From Gonocerus acuteangulatus (taxonomy: Eukaryota > Arthropoda > Insecta > Hemiptera > Coreidae), in contig OX328125.1 of the NCBI GenBank assembly GCA_946811695.1, forward strand, positions 39,010,336-39,074,335: 64,000 nt of DNA, given 5' to 3'. Below, in pieces: positions 45,259 to 58,249 of this stretch; within the stretch, counting starts at the first letter, position 1, and the number at the start of each line of letters is the position of its first letter. Under the pieces are notes generated by a model, which did not search any database, was not told where the DNA came from, and worked only from the letters and a program-made list of their open reading frames with translations. Made by a program: the position numbers and the translations under genes.

Positions 45259-46082
45259 TGAAGTGTTTGTGTACTATTTAAGCAGTGTAGTATCTCGCTT
45301 ACACTATGCTCCAGATGACAATTAATTAAAAATTAATAAAATAAGGGGGAGGGATAAAACAGTATATTTGAGACCGGCAGGGTATTTTTAATAAAATGAC
45401 TAGTGAGTAAAAGTGTTTTTATTTTATTGATTGACCTTTAGTCTGTTAGAAAAAAAAAAAAAAAAAAAAAAAAAAAAGCATTGAACATTTTGAGTCAGTT
45501 TTGAGACTCACTAATAAAATGCAATATAAAGAAGGTTGATTACGATTTTTTTTTCAAGATATTCAAGGTTATTGTTGATTGGCGTGGTAGAGTGATGCGG
45601 GGTTTACGGAGAAGGGGTTTACGAGGTAAATACAAATTCGTGTTGTCAAGTCTAGTGATAAGGAGAGTAGTGTTCAAGAGTCATTACATATTAGGTGTTT
45701 ATACCTCCTTGGGGATTTTAATACGTCCGCTTCGTAAAAAATGCGTGTTTTTTTTTTGGCGTGATTCCATATAATATGGCCTTTTACTTGCATCGGGTGA
45801 GATATGAAAATCTTAGAATAAAACATTTAATATATTCCCCCAAGGGAACGATACCAGACTAAGAAAGACTTGGTTCTAGTGTAATTTAAAAAGAAGGCGA
45901 GGAGGATAACAAAGGCGCTGAAGTAGAGATGGGCGATTCTCAAATATGAATCGTTCTTTTGAATCGATTCGAATTAAAATGAAAAAATCAATCCATAAAA
46001 AATATCGGAGAGTTCAGATAGGTTCAAAAGATCGATCTTCTTTGCTCAGAATATCGATTTACGATATAGAGCGATTTCACGA

Positions 46083-46190
46083 TGCAGGAATTGTCTCATC
46101 TCACGGCTCGTTGAGAACATTTCTCGCTGTCCCTTGGATGTCGGCGTTAATGGCCATGTCGATGCGCCGTAAAAAAAAAAAAATAAATAA
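46083..46190 (+). repeat. SINE-1, 5'-truncated
   Basis: AATTGTCTCATCTCACGGCTCG, CCCTTGGATGTCGGCGTTAA, GTCGATGCGCCGT, poly-A. Confidence 0.8.
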
Positions 46191-46830
46191 ATATATTACA
46201 ATTACCTACGACATTCGTAATTAATTTCGAATCAAATTACTACTACGAATAAGTAGATTTGAATACTTGATAATATGAAAAACATATCTGTAACCTAAAA
46301 ATAGAAAAAATTAAGACTATTTTTCATCAAAAATAATATATACCTACACTATATATGTTTATCAAATGAGAAAAAATATAATAGAATAATAATAATTTAT
46401 AATAGAAGGTATTGAGTTGTTGTATTAAAAATCTGTTACTGTTCTGAATATAACATAGAACACTGTTCTGTAAATTTTTTCTTCGGTTAAATAATAGAAA
46501 TGGGATTGAGTAACAAGAGGTGAGATTATTTGAATGTAAAAACACATAATATTGCACAATGACTGTTGAATATAATATGTTCAGCATTTCTTTTTTAATT
46601 TAATATGTTAATTTTCATTTTAATTCGACGATTATATTATAATCTTTGATGCCAAAATACGTAGAATTCGAGCTAATCTTGAAATACCACAAGCTTTTAG
46701 GAAGTTCTAAAAGACGAATAGACAACCGACAAGGAAATAAAAAAGACCGACTCGCAGAAACGGCGTCATCTTAGCGCGTTTCCGTACTCATTTCCAGTGA
46801 CATTTGGAAAGCTTAAAATAGAAATAAACA

Positions 46831-46900
<70 letters not shown>

Positions 46901-47427
46901 CGCCAGAAATGTCAACACCAGTTTAAAAACGTCTTGAAGAAAAGGGGAGTATTAGGTGCCACAAAGCAGAGAAAACAGAAACGGAAATTACACAATCCGG
47001 TCTCCCACATTATCAAGATAGACTCTGTAAGTCGATATCAAAATGTATAATGCAATAAGTTTCCTGTTTAACGTGTTTTACTGGAATGTACATTTATGGT
47101 TAAATAAATGTATATTAAGCCACTTATAAAAAATTGAGAAAACCGAACAAAAAGAGGCGTTCATTGTACCGAAACCACTACTTCCAAAGGTTTAAGCACA
47201 TATTTCTCCGACTGAGATGATCCTATCAAAAATTACTTCAGAACCGTTTTCTATGAGAAATTAATCCGTTTTTGAATGGTTCCATCAACTTATTACAACA
47301 AGATTACCCAACCGTTTTCGAGATATTTTAGAAAATATAATAAATCCCTAAAATTGCTCATGTATGCTAATCATTTTTTGTCTAATAGTTCCCTAACTCC
47401 AAACGTAAACAAAATTTAAATATCTTA

Positions 47428-49366
47428 CAACGGGAGTTTACAGCGATGGGGTCACCGATTTGGACCAATTTTTTTCTGGTGATTCTACATCGAAAAATAG
47501 TCGACACGTGTCCGAGCGTTCCGTCCAATGCGCCTTAGGAGCAGAGAAATAAAATAAAATAGGTTGAAAGTGCTTTATTTTTTATATCGCGACATGATTC
47601 TTTCACCAATTCATTTGTTTTATAGAGTAGATAAAAAGAAAAATATAATCGTTAAACAATAATTTATATTTCATCAAATATATTCAAAAATATGGTTACG
47701 TTTTCAAATAAACTAGTATTATACATTTTTTTACACCAAAAATAATAGCAGATTTAAAATCAGCACCCCAAGAAACCCTAATATAGTGAATATCGTTAAA
47801 AACAAAAGATTTTTTCCAGTCTGGAAGAGGCTAAATATCTTAAGCGAAAAAGTAATGTGACGTTTTGAAATTCAATATCTCCCCTTGAGATAATCAGATT
47901 TTTACGTCATTGAAATCTTTCGAAAGAAGAAAGACTCCTTTTTCTAACCATATAAATGACTATTGTATTATTTCAAAAGGTACTTGCGAAAAATGGTTCT
48001 CAAAATAAAAATAAAATTAAACTTTATTGCATATAACGTCAATTGCAGAAAACGTAGAAACACCCCGATTAGACGGGAATGTGTCACATTATGACCTGTA
48101 TTGACCCTCCAAGTTTGGTTTGAATCGGGTAAATATTCTTTGAAATATGGAAGGATTCTTGAATCTCTAGCAAAAGTTTAAGGGTCCCCCTTAGCGAAAT
48201 TTAAAATACATTTTTTTTTTATTTTTGTAATATTTTTGTAAATTTGAAATATATATTTTTTTTATTTTTCTAATATTCCCAAAATTTGAGTTTAGGGGGT
48301 TTTCAATGTGCTAAAAACGAATCTGACATCCGTTTTTAAATAAAAAATTGTTTTGCATACTCGACTCTAAAGAAGTCATTATTCTGCCAAAATATTCCAT
48401 ATACCTATATTTAAAAAGTCCGTCACGCAGGAGCTGCATAACTAAGCACTTTCCTCAGAATTTGGGTAGTGTAGACTGCTTTCCAGAACAATTTACTTAA
48501 AATATCCTACATAAATAAAATAAAAACATGAATAGTTCTCTTTTAATTTTGTAATGAGTAACTGATAAATTATTAATTTGCTTCCAGATTTATGTTTACA
48601 CATGGTACCTACTACACTACGTAATAAATACAAAAAAACCTCATATTATCGTATTTTGATCTAACGCAGGAACCGGATACTCACTCTAGTCTGAACCGGA
48701 GTCACTCTAGTGGTAGAAAGCGCTCCTTGCGGCGCCTTTGTGAACCTACGTCTGGCTGGCTTTTCTATTGAAATATATTACAAAGTAAACCCCCCTTTCG
48801 GATTGACCGATTCAGCTCATTTTTACAACACTTCTTTCTCATGAGTTACCCACGACGTATACCGCGTTTCGTTACAATACAGCAGAAATTACGACCAGTA
48901 TGAGTATATTAGTAATTTGGGTCCGGAGTAAACCCCCCCTCCTAATGAACCGATTTTGTTTATTTTTACAACACATATTTACCTGTAGATTACCACTATG
49001 AATACCGAGTTTCGTCGAAATATACCTAAAATCACGGCTGGTAGTGGCGAATTGGTATTGTCGGTCCGGAGTAAACCCCCCCCCCTCCTTATGAACCGAT
49101 TTAGTTCATTTTTATATCTCAATTTTCTCTCTATATTACCACTACGAATACCAAGTTTCGTTGAAATATAACAAATATTACGGCTGAAATGGTCAAATTA
49201 GTGTTTTGGGTTCGGGGTAAACCCCCCCTTCCGGTGGACCGATTTTGGTGGTTAACGAACTCGTTCAATCGTTTGCTAATTGAATGCTATATACCAAGTT
49301 TCGTGACGAAAAAAACAAAAACTCTGGCCGCTATCGTGTTAACAGACACATATATATATATATATA

Positions 49367-49431
<65 letters not shown>

Positions 49432-49898
49432 TTTAACGGGGGTCATTTTCGGTGTCTACTAGGTAGGATCGATAAAGATTTGAAGAAATTTTTCAATAAT
49501 TCCGTCATGAGTCCAACCTACTTTCCTTCGGAGGAAAGTGCTAAAAGTTATCGATTATAAAAAAAAAATTTGATTTAAAAACGGATGTCAGATTCGTTTT
49601 TAGCTCAGTGAAAACCCCCTAAACTCAAATTTTGGGAACATTAGAAAAAAAAAATGTATTTAAAATCTATCTATCTATCTACTCTATAAAACAAATGAAT
49701 TGGTGAAAGAATCATGTCGATATCATTTTCTAAACCGGATATAAAAAATAAAGCACTTTCAACCTATTTTATTTTATTTCTCGGCTCCTAAGGCGCATTG
49801 GACGAAACGCTCGGACACATGTCGACTATTTTTCGATGTAGAATCACCAGAAAAAATTTGGTCCAGATCGATGACCCCATCGCTGTATACTCCCCTTG
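47428..49898. mobile_element. Large foldback flanked by TTA, nested in HINE-B
   Basis: Ends CAACGGGAGTTTACAGCGATGGGGTCA and, inverted, TGACCCCATCGCTGTATACTCCCCTTG (each read in two blocks). TTA at 47425-47427 and 49899-49901. Arms continue inward through CTCCTAAGGCGCATTGGACG, ATGAATTGGTGAAAGAATC and AACGGATGTCAGATTCG. Loop hit by HINE-A copy 5. No transposase seen. Confidence 0.8.
48419..49544 (+). mobile_element. HINE-A copy 5
   Basis: TCCGTCACGCAGGAGCTGCA to hairpin CTTTCCTTCGGAGGAAAG and TGCTAA. About five internal units, (TA)n at 49350-49428. The best-preserved copy together with copy 1. Long frames across it are artefacts of the array. Confidence 0.9.
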
Positions 49899-50189
49899 TT
49901 AGTTTCGATGAATTTCAAACGCCTGGATCAATATTCAATTATCTACATGAATACTTTCTGAATACCGAAGCCAAAAATTAGTTAGGAAAACTAGTTGTAC
50001 CCATTTTTCTTTCTCGAAATCGATTACAGATATCTCCATGAAAATTAAAATGGTTTCATTTGTTTTCCTACGATAGAAACCCTATAAAAGTACCTGCAAG
50101 CTTAATAAAGCAAATAAATATAAACAATACCATTTTCCGGTGAACGGATTTTACTGGTTAACGAACTAAGTGTACTGGAATTAGAGTAC

Positions 50190-50253
<64 letters not shown>

Positions 50254-50500
50254 TTAACCTTCGTTATTTTCGGGGTTTGAAACGTAAAAATTTTAAGTCG
50301 GAACTTCCAACTATTGATTGTAGAGTGTAGTTTTAACCCTTTGCGTAAAACGTAAGAGTCAATTCTAATAAAATGTTGAAGAAAAAAGAAACTAAAAGCC
50401 ACAACGCTCAGGAAACTGACAGTAGCGGAAATTCCTTACTCCTCTTTCCGTCTTCCCCTTCGAAACCTCTATTACAAACCACAAATAATACAAACACGTG

Positions 50501-50693
50501 GGGTCCCCCGTGGTCTAGTGGCTAGCGCGCTAGATTCATAAGCGGGAGATGGTGGGTTCGCTCACCACCGGCGCCAGAAATTTTCTCATCTCAGGGCTCG
50601 CTGAGAGAATTCCAGGCTGCACCCTGGACGTCGGCGCTAATGGCCACGATTTGTCGATGCGCCGTAAAAAAAAAAAACAAAAAAAAAAAAAAA
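50501..50693 (+). repeat. SINE-1, full-length
   Basis: GGGGTCCCCCGTGGTCTAGT, A box TGGTCTAGTGG, CATAAGCGGGAGATGGTGGG, CTGCACCCTGGACGTCGGCG, GATGCGCCGT, poly-A. Probable duplication AAACACGT / AAACATGT. The B box is mutated (GGTTCGCTCAC). Confidence 0.9.
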
Positions 50694-50817
50694 ACATGTT
50701 TCTCATTTACTTATCTTGTTTTATCGGCAAATTCATTTTACGGCTGAACAGAATTAAAAAAAAAAAAGTATGTATTTTTGTTCTCAACCAAAGGTTTTAA
50801 TGCACATATTTTTGATT

Positions 50818-51040
50818 CAGCGGCCCGGTGGCGGTGAGTGTTAAGGCGTGAGCACTTAACTCTCCGTTCCAAAGGTCGTGAGTTCGATTCCCACTAACGG
50901 GTAGTGGCTTTTCTTTAGAAAAAAGAAAAGGTATCAACCCTATCCTGGCTGGAAAAGGGTGTTGACCAATAGATAACCCGTCCTGAAAATTCGTAGTTAA
51001 TTATAATGGGCGTTAGCATTAAATAAATAAATAATATGGT
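50818..51040 (+). repeat. SINE-2, full-length
   Basis: GGCCCGGTGGCGGTGAGTGT, TAAGGCGTGAGC, B box AGTTCGATTCC (class-II tRNA-like, Leu/Ser type), GGTATCAACCCTATCCTGGC, GATAACCCGTCCTG, GTTAATTATAATGGGCGTTA, AAATAAATAAATAA tail. Confidence 0.88.
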
Positions 51041-51119
51041 ATAAAAAGAAACGCATTTTGAATTACGTAGTAAATAAAGGGCCTCCGCTAGGGTGGCACA
51101 GAGGACCATTGGTCAGGTG

Positions 51120-51380
51120 CCCGTGGTCTCATGGGGTCTCGGCGTCATTTTAGCATAAATATGCTTTAGCGATGACTAAACTGGAAAAAACGTTACAAAA
51201 ATGTGTCAAGCGTCCGCTGGCGTTCGCGCATGCGCGGCAGCCATGTACTAAAAAGAAAACGCTATGTTGTACAGTACTTTACATAGGTTTGTCGGGTGGA
51301 CCTAAAGCATATTTATGTTCCTGAATTTGAGCAGAAGGCTCTAAACGATTATTATTTTTTTTTTTTTTTTACTCGCATTA
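51120..51380 (+). repeat. SINE-4
   Basis: GTGCCCGTGGTCTCATGGGG, TCATTTTAGCATAAATATGC, GATGACTAAACTGG, GTCGGGTGGACCTAAAGC, GCAGAAGGCTCTAAACGATT, T tract. Second copy, reversed and split, at 11247-11645. It has a possible A-box-like start but no clear B box. Confidence 0.65.
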
Positions 51381-51904
51381 TAATACAAGAAATCAAAGTT
51401 ATATACCTACCATTTTCCACTCCGTTCAATTAATTATGAATAATTGTATTTTCAGAGAAAGGTCAGTTTTAAATAATTCCTTTAATAGTTTCTGGTAAAG
51501 TTAATGGTGGGGGGGGTAAAGGGGCCCGTGAAGTTATTTGGGCAACCCGTAATCCCTCTTCCGGACCCTGTGTACATATGTATATTAACATATCATAAAT
51601 TAGGCATTACCATTTTAGCGATTTTTTTTTGTTTTATTTTTTGGTGCATCGGCTGCTAGGGTCATTAGCACCATTTTAGTGATTTTGGTAGGTGATAGGG
51701 TATTTTGCATCATGGCTTTATTCAAGTAATATAACGATTTAAAAACTGAAAAATAAAGTAGAGGCTGGCACTAGTAGAATTGGTTGATTCCTATTTTGTG
51801 AATTTTTGTGGAGACACAGGAATTAAAACAAAAACCTTTTTCAGATGAGATTGGGGGAAAAATAATTTGAGCGTTTGTTTATTTTTATATTAAAATAAAT
51901 TAAA

Positions 51905-51990
51905 TTAGAGAAGAGGTGGTAACCTATAGATAACCCATCCTAAAATTCTTAGTTAATAATTATGTACGTTAAAATTTAAATAAATATGAA
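51905..51990 (+). repeat. SINE-2 3' fragment
   Basis: GGTGGTAACCTATAGATAAC, CCATCCTAAAATTCTTAG, TACGTTAAAATTTAAATAAA. Confidence 0.8.
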
Positions 51991-52289
51991 ATTAGAGATG
52001 CGTGTATTAAACGAAAACGAACCGTCATTTTCTCCTACAGGTAGTTATGTGTAAGCAAAGAATGTCCAGTTCGAAGTCTTGTGAGTACTACCGAAGAAAC
52101 CTGCTCAAGTTCAATAAATATACGTTTTCAAGAATGTATTTAGAAGATTGCAGATAACTTTGATTAAAGTAAAGGAGGCAATTGAACAGTTGGTAAATAA
52201 AAATGGTCAATGGCTTGTTATTAAACTGCAATTACATTTACCCGTAGAAGGAGGTTCCTTTGAAGTTGGCATTAATTTGTACGTAATTT

Positions 52290-52598
52290 TCCTGTCAGAC
52301 GTGACGGAGTGGGAATGACTGGGGGAGTTAGTTCAAATAGTGGCCGATAGATGGTGAGAGCTCTTCTTGCTGGTAGGGGAGGTAGGCGTGTCCCTTCCCC
52401 GCCGATTCAACAAAAACACATGGTTAGCGGGGAGCCTGCAGCTGCGTTCTCAGTATACCGCCACCCCCGCGGCGCTTCACATCGCTCAGTGTCGGATTAC
52501 GCAGTGATACACAGTGCTCCATGCGTCTACGTAATAGTGCATTCGAGCATCCCTGATAGATTCCACCTCTTCCCCGGCTTACCGGGAGGTTTCCCAAG
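52290..52598 (+). promoter_or_regulatory. GC-rich promoter / 5' UTR of the KLF gene
   Basis: A sharp GC rise in AT-rich surroundings, with CCCCGCCG and CCACCCCCGCGGCGC boxes and an initiator-like GCTCAGTGTC near 52482-52495. No TATA box. ORFs at 52351-52668 overlap it in other frames and have no homology signs. Confidence 0.5.
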
Positions 52599-53079
52599 AT
52601 GGACTACGACATCAAATACGCGGCTCAATGCCTTATCGAAATGTCGCACGGGAAGTGCGACAAGTTGAATAGACAGCCTTCCGTCGACATCAGAAAGTCG
52701 ACAGCTCTCGACATAATTTGCGGTAGGCAGTCCTCCAAGTGCAACGTCATAGTGGAACAAGTAGAGAGCTATCCAGAAGAAAGGGAGAACCAGCCTCTTT
52801 ACATGGTCGCGAGGATACTCACAGACCTGACTGAAATAAAGCAAGAGGAGATGGCCGAGGAGGACTCTATGGAAGAAGAGGTGGAAGAGGAAGAAGAATC
52901 CGTCACAGCTCAGGAAGGCGAAGAGGATTCGGCGGAAGAGGAACCAACCTTCAGGAGATCCACGAGAAAAACGCGAGGTAGGACTTTGTTAAGGAAGATG
53001 CACAAGTGTCAGCATCCTGGCTGCAGCAAAGTGTATGGGAAGAGTTCACATTTGAAAGCACATCTCAGAACACATACAG
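52599..53079 (+). CDS. Krueppel-like factor of the KLF9/13/16 group, first coding exon
   Basis: Nuclear C2H2 transcription factor that binds GC/CACCC boxes. The 160 complete codons start [16 protein letters not shown], matching the KLF9-type N-terminus (MDFVAAQCLVSIS). It contains AAxxL (AAQCL, residues 8-12), the Sin3 PAH2-binding motif of this subgroup. Next comes [15 protein letters not shown] (residues 70-84), then an acidic Glu/Asp-rich stretch (residues 82-116), a basic segment [15 protein letters not shown], and zinc finger 1 with C137, C142, H155, H159 ([19 protein letters not shown]). The exon ends ACAG|GTAACC in the HTG linker, the usual KLF intron site. Fingers 2 and 3 are not in the window, so intron 1 exceeds 10.9 kb. 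The orthologue within the 9/13/16 group cannot be decided. Confidence 0.9.
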
Positions 53080-54284
53080 GTAACCAAATGCATATTCTAA
53101 GATCTAATCTAGGAACTAGGCTAGGGGCAGCAGTGGGGCGGGGTTACTCCCTCGTAACCTACACTATTTTTTTCTAAAACCCATCCAGTGAGTCGTTAAT
53201 TTGACAACAAATACACCCCACATTGATGAAATACTAAACAACATCTTGTCTTTTGTTAACAGTAGCAAAATTTGAGTTGTATGAAAATTAAACTGACTCT
53301 AACAATCTCAATGAATTTAGTTAGCAGTTGTCTTGCGACCATCACAAGTTCGCCTTCGTTTTATTATGAAATAAATAATTTTAATCTGCATATAAACTTT
53401 TTTTTACGTCAGTGTTCTTATTATCAATAACAGAAAATATATAATAAAAACAGTTTTACAAGTTCAAGTATGAAGCTGATAGTTTTCTTGATAAATAGTG
53501 CTAAAGATGAACATTAAATTGTCAGACTGCGGCAGACACACCCCCTTTTCATTGAACACGGGGCAGTCAAACAATTTCTCGACAAATTTGTTATTTTCTC
53601 CTACATTTATTCCGACAATATATTGTCAACAAATTGGCAAAAATTGTATTATATGTAGTGAATTAAGGAATGTTAATGAAATCTCTTCAACTGATCAAAG
53701 CTCTGAGACACACCCCCTATTTCTGCCGAGCTCGCCATGGAAACACTTCATGCTTTTTGACAAATCATCCCTCATATCGCTCGATACCTTTTCTTATCTT
53801 GATAATTCCACATAAAATGTATTTCTTATAGAATTATCAGAAATTGCCTTTTATTTACAATTATTGGGAAATATATTATTATTTTTCTTTCCAAAACATT
53901 AGTAATTATAGGGATAGATATCCTAATATTTTGGAAGATTGGAGTAGGTATTTGTAGAATACCATTCTCTCCAATTGCTCTATTTTTTTAAAGAAAAGAA
54001 TGTTAAATTCCCTATTAATTTTATTTTCTTTGCAAAAACAGAGCCATTTGAGAGAAGGGGATTGTGCAGGTATCTTAATTTTTTTCATATATACACACAT
54101 CAAATCTTATAAATTCAAGAGAAAAATTATATAAGCTTCTACTTGCATTATTCTGTCAATATTTCTTATAGCTTTGTCTCATATTTTCACGGATGAGTTA
54201 ATTCAGCAATATGGCAAATGACAGTTAATTTAAGTTCATCGCAAGAATTTCGTTCCTTAGCCACAGTTATTTAATAACAAGTCA

Positions 54285-54935
54285 AATGGTTGGGATTCGG
54301 CTTAGAGAAAACGTCAAATTTTTAAACAAATCTATATTGTGAACGTTTCGGCATGTTTTTTGGCAGCCTTCTTCTGCTAAAAAAAATATATACATAATTA
54401 AAAACGAGATTAACGAGTATGAAACAATTGTTTTATACGTTAGGATTAAGTAACAATTTTTTAAAGTGCATATTAGGAAAACAAGTTTTTTTTATTTATA
54501 AGAACAAATTGATCAGTAGTTAATTCAACAAAATATAATTAATAGTAATCATCTTTTAAATATTTTAAAAATGTATTATAAATTCGTTTTTCATTTTAAA
54601 TATTATTAGTTTATTTAAATTTGAACGTCCATTTAATATTGGCCACGAATTTTAGGACGGGTTATTTATAGGTTGTCACCCTTTTCTAGCCAGGATAGGG
54701 CTGAGTGCTTTTCTTTTCTTTTTTAAATATTAGAAAAAAAAATCTGTTATTTCTGTTCATCTGTTCCTTTGCCATTGTGCTGTTGCTAATTTGTTTGATT
54801 TATTTTGGGCCTCTGTAAATATTTGTTACTTACTATCAACTACTTCGTGTATATAACTACCAATCAATTTGCTTGTATAAGATAAAAAAAATGTTCAATA
54901 TCTGACGTTTTCTCTTAGCCGAATCTCCATTCCTT
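54285..54935. mobile_element. Foldback with hammerhead-like segment (PLE-terminus-like)
   Basis: GGTTGGGATTCGGCTTAGAG, then AAAACGTCA, is inverted at about 54903-54935 (TGACGTTTTCTCTTAGCCGA). At 54341-54377 the minus strand gives a degenerate hammerhead-type core (..AAGGCTGCC..GCCGAAACGTT). SINE-2 (54607-54722) is nested inside. Confidence 0.6.
54607..54722 (-). repeat. SINE-2 fragment
   Basis: TTTGAACGTCCATTTAATAT, GAATTTTAGGACGGGTTAT, CTAGCCAGGATAGGGCTGAG. Confidence 0.8.
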
Positions 54936-56151
54936 GACTTCTTACCACCTCCATTAAATTTTAAAGCGAATAGTGACATTTTTATGAATATTTTCCCACT
55001 ACTGCTGATGATTTTAGCAGCACCTATAATAGATATATTTTTTAAATAAATTCTCGAGAAAATGTTTTGTCCAGGATCAAATATTATATTTTTGTTCCGA
55101 TGAAATGCATTTTAATGCTATAATTTTGCATATTAACGCTATGGCATTATGATGCAATGTTTCAGTATATTTTAACGTCATTTATCAGCGCGTTAATGAT
55201 CAGTTTATTATCCAGTCAGTCGAATAAACACCCTGCTATTAGAAGAAAAATGTCCAGTAACCGTTTGACCTTGACTCGCACTTTGTTATCTACTGGTAGT
55301 GTTTATCAGTAGGTATGGGATGCGCAGTCCCGCATTGCTGGCAACCCACCACGCCCCTTGGCCAGTACGAACACGTCTACTCTCCGGAAACAGAAACATT
55401 TCTTGATAACATGCTTTTTTTCATTCATTTTTTAAGAGTTTGTGTTCGTTAGAATCATATTAAGGCTGTTGATTTTTTTTTTAGATAATTACTGAACGAT
55501 TAGTTATTAATAAATCGTCAATTTCGTTATCAGTTCACCTGTTTGTTTGGTCCCATGAAAATAATCTTTTATCCTTGTACGTGGAAAAAAATAAAAACAA
55601 AAATCAGTGATGATATAGTTCTTAATAAAAGATCTATTAATTTTTTAGGTCAACTGTCAAATTCTTGTCTCGATCATAAATCTTTAGGGATTCTTATTTT
55701 AAAAAAATAATAATAAAAAATTGTACCAATGAATTGTTTATTGAAGAATTGTCTAACTTCCCCTTTGAAGAAAAAAACAACAGTAATACATTTCTTTCTT
55801 TTGATCTAGCTTCTTATGCTATGCAGCAAGTTACATTAAACAAGAACAAAAATTGCACCCTTTATGTGAAAACAATTAACATTTTATCTCTAAGTACGAC
55901 CACGCCCACTACCTAATTCACCTATTTTACTTATCAAGAAACATGTTTCGCATTACTTTTGAATATTATGTAGCGAGTTTCGTTGTAAGAAAGCACAACA
56001 ACAACAATTACGCCCCACTGCGGATTAATCAATAATCATTAATCAGATAGTCTCGACTGTTGAAGTATAAGCGGGGGGTGGGATTAAGGCGAATATGGAT
56101 GTTGTTAATCAGCTGACTCAATTATTAGAAAAATGGATCGATTGTGCTTTT

Positions 56152-56282
56152 TAGCGCGTTTCCTCTCTCCCTCCATATGGAGGAAACTCCCTTATGACGT
56201 CACGGCGCAATTCGGAAGTGCCGACTAGAATAGTTTACGCTCAGAACTCATAGATTACGAAAATAACACTGGTTCCTAGTTA

Positions 56283-56344
<62 letters not shown>

Positions 56345-56395
56345 CATATACATATACTGTGTATCCGTGAACAGTTTGATTTCGATTTTCATTGT
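56152..56395 (-). repeat. HINE-B 3'-end fragment
   Basis: TTTTTAGCGCGTTTCCTCTC, CCATATGGAGGAAACTCCCT, TTCGGAAGTGCCGACTAGAA, GATTACGAAAATAACACTGG, (TA)n at 56290-56340. Confidence 0.75.
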
Positions 56396-56747
56396 GGCAT
56401 CGCAGTGTACGTTGCTTTTTCATTGGACGAAAGCGCCCACAGCCACAATCCTCATCTCCACTGGCAAATCATCGATGGGGTACAGATTTAAGACTCTTGT
56501 GACTGCATGATCTTGCGTGTGATGTTCAACCTGAATTTCCTGGCTATGGAGGAAACAATCTAGAAAAAAGAAGTAGTTTATTTCTATTGAAGACGAAATA
56601 TGAAAAGTTTCTATTGAAAGCGTTTGCAATTCAAATCAACTATAAGCATTGTATGGAATAAATTATGCATGTCCGTCGCGTCTCATTTTAGTACTTGGAT
56701 GAAAATTATTTTGAAAAATACCTTCAATTCTTCATGGATCCTTTTCA

Positions 56748-56860
56748 CTAGATACCGAAAATGACCCCCCCCCCCCCTTAATATTTATATATATTTACTT
56801 ATTACACACCTTGTGAGGAATGTGCTGCGTTATGGAGCTCCTGCGGACACTTTTGTTTTC
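56748..56860 (-). repeat. Internally deleted HINE-A
   Basis: CTAGATACCGAAAATGACCCC plus a C run, a short TA stretch, then directly the 5' end in reverse (GTTATGGAGCTCCTGCGGAC). Most of the element is missing. Confidence 0.65.
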
Positions 56861-57793
56861 ATTTAATCTTCCTAGTTACCTAGTTATTTTTGTTGTTTTC
56901 CTCGTATGCTAATTGCGTAAGAAGCTTCTTTATTTATTAGATTATATGTAAGTTACAGGAAGTTTTTTTTTTTTTCTTCATTCAGACCAATGATTCATAG
57001 GATTTGTGTTATCAGGGAGCATTCCTGCCCGATAATGGAATTAAATGTTACTAATGCAACAGCCAGAATAAAATAAATTAATTCCTTTATTTATACATAA
57101 AGGGAAATTTTTGTTGGAGCGTTTTCATCCTCGTGCCTAGTGCAAGGGATATCCTGTTCTAATGTAAAAATAGTTTTCGAAAGCTTGGAGAAGATAGAGT
57201 TAATATTTTGGGAGAACAATTGAACACTTACTCCAAGGGCGTCATGAAGAAAAGACAGGTTTTCGCGCTCCATGATTTCTGAAATGCACATGTTTCTAGT
57301 CGCGACATCCAGATCGCGTCAATGTCAAAAGCGGAAGGCCTAGAGAGGCGTGACATAGATCGGCGGAAAGAACCTGGCCCGGAAGGCAAGACATAGCAAG
57401 AAGGATGAAAGCAGAGAGAGAGCGGAAGAGCATGCACTTGTAGTTGTTCTTTTCAACGTTTTATAATAATATTCCTAATTTGAAGAAAATTGTCACAAAA
57501 ATACTTTCTCTAAAACGAAACATAAAGTTCCTTTAGTAGTAGAACGGTTTTAGGAATAAAACTGGTAAGGTAACTGTGAATCACAAACAAGAAGGACGTT
57601 TTTGTTTTGTGTTTGTAACGCTTCGTTCCTCAAAAAAGTACAAGTCCGATGTTTATTTATTTATTATCAAGACTCTCATAACGCAGATGATTCGCTTCAA
57701 GTCCGATGTTAATGGATATTTTATATTTTAGCACTAAAAGTCGTTGAGATTTTGCTCTAACAGGCAGCTATAGGAGTAATAGCAATTTCACAG

Positions 57794-57842
<49 letters not shown>

Positions 57843-58249
57843 AATACCTGGCTTATAAGCTTAATTTATCTTATTCTACTATTCGCTTAATAACTTCTCC
57901 GCATACTTTTTCCATCGATCCGCAGTTATTTTTATTAATAAAAAATGTAGGAACTGAAGCGAAACATATTACTAAGGAGATAGGTTTAATATATTTTTTT
58001 TATCTCTGGTCTTATATTCTTCTTGATTAGAAGCTAATCTAGGTACCTAACGAATGAAGAAAATGAAGTGAAACTCCTTGAAACAAAATGGGGTTAATCC
58101 GTTTCTAATCCGTATTATATATATAAAAAAAAAAAAAAAAAAAAAAAATGCTTTCGGTTGGCAATAGCCCCCAAAATTATTTATCCCAGGACACGCAGGA
58201 TTAACCCCCTCCCCCACCTATAATAGTAACTAATAATAATACTGATTAT

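Larger units (their letters stand above)
46746..50405 (+). mobile_element. HINE-B copy with a nested foldback and HINE-A
   Basis: Start ACCGACTCGCAGAAACGGCG, then TCATCTTAGCGCGTTTCCGT and (TA)n at 46838-46897. The interior at 47160-47424 parallels 59680-59910 and resumes at 49902 (TTTCGATGAATTTCAAAC.., AAAATGGTTTCATTTGTTTTCC). Then GTTAACGAACTAAG, (TA)n at 50192-50248 and AAATTTTAACCTTCGTTATTTTC. The 3' hairpin is not clear. Confidence 0.6.

Noticed and set aside
45592..45774. 60-aa basic ORF
   Set aside because: No family resemblance, AT-rich surroundings, adjacent to poly-A; treated as chance.
52351..52844. ORFs of 105 aa overlapping the KLF exon in other frames
   Set aside because: Shadows of the GC-rich promoter and exon; the KLF frame has clear family motifs and a correct splice donor.
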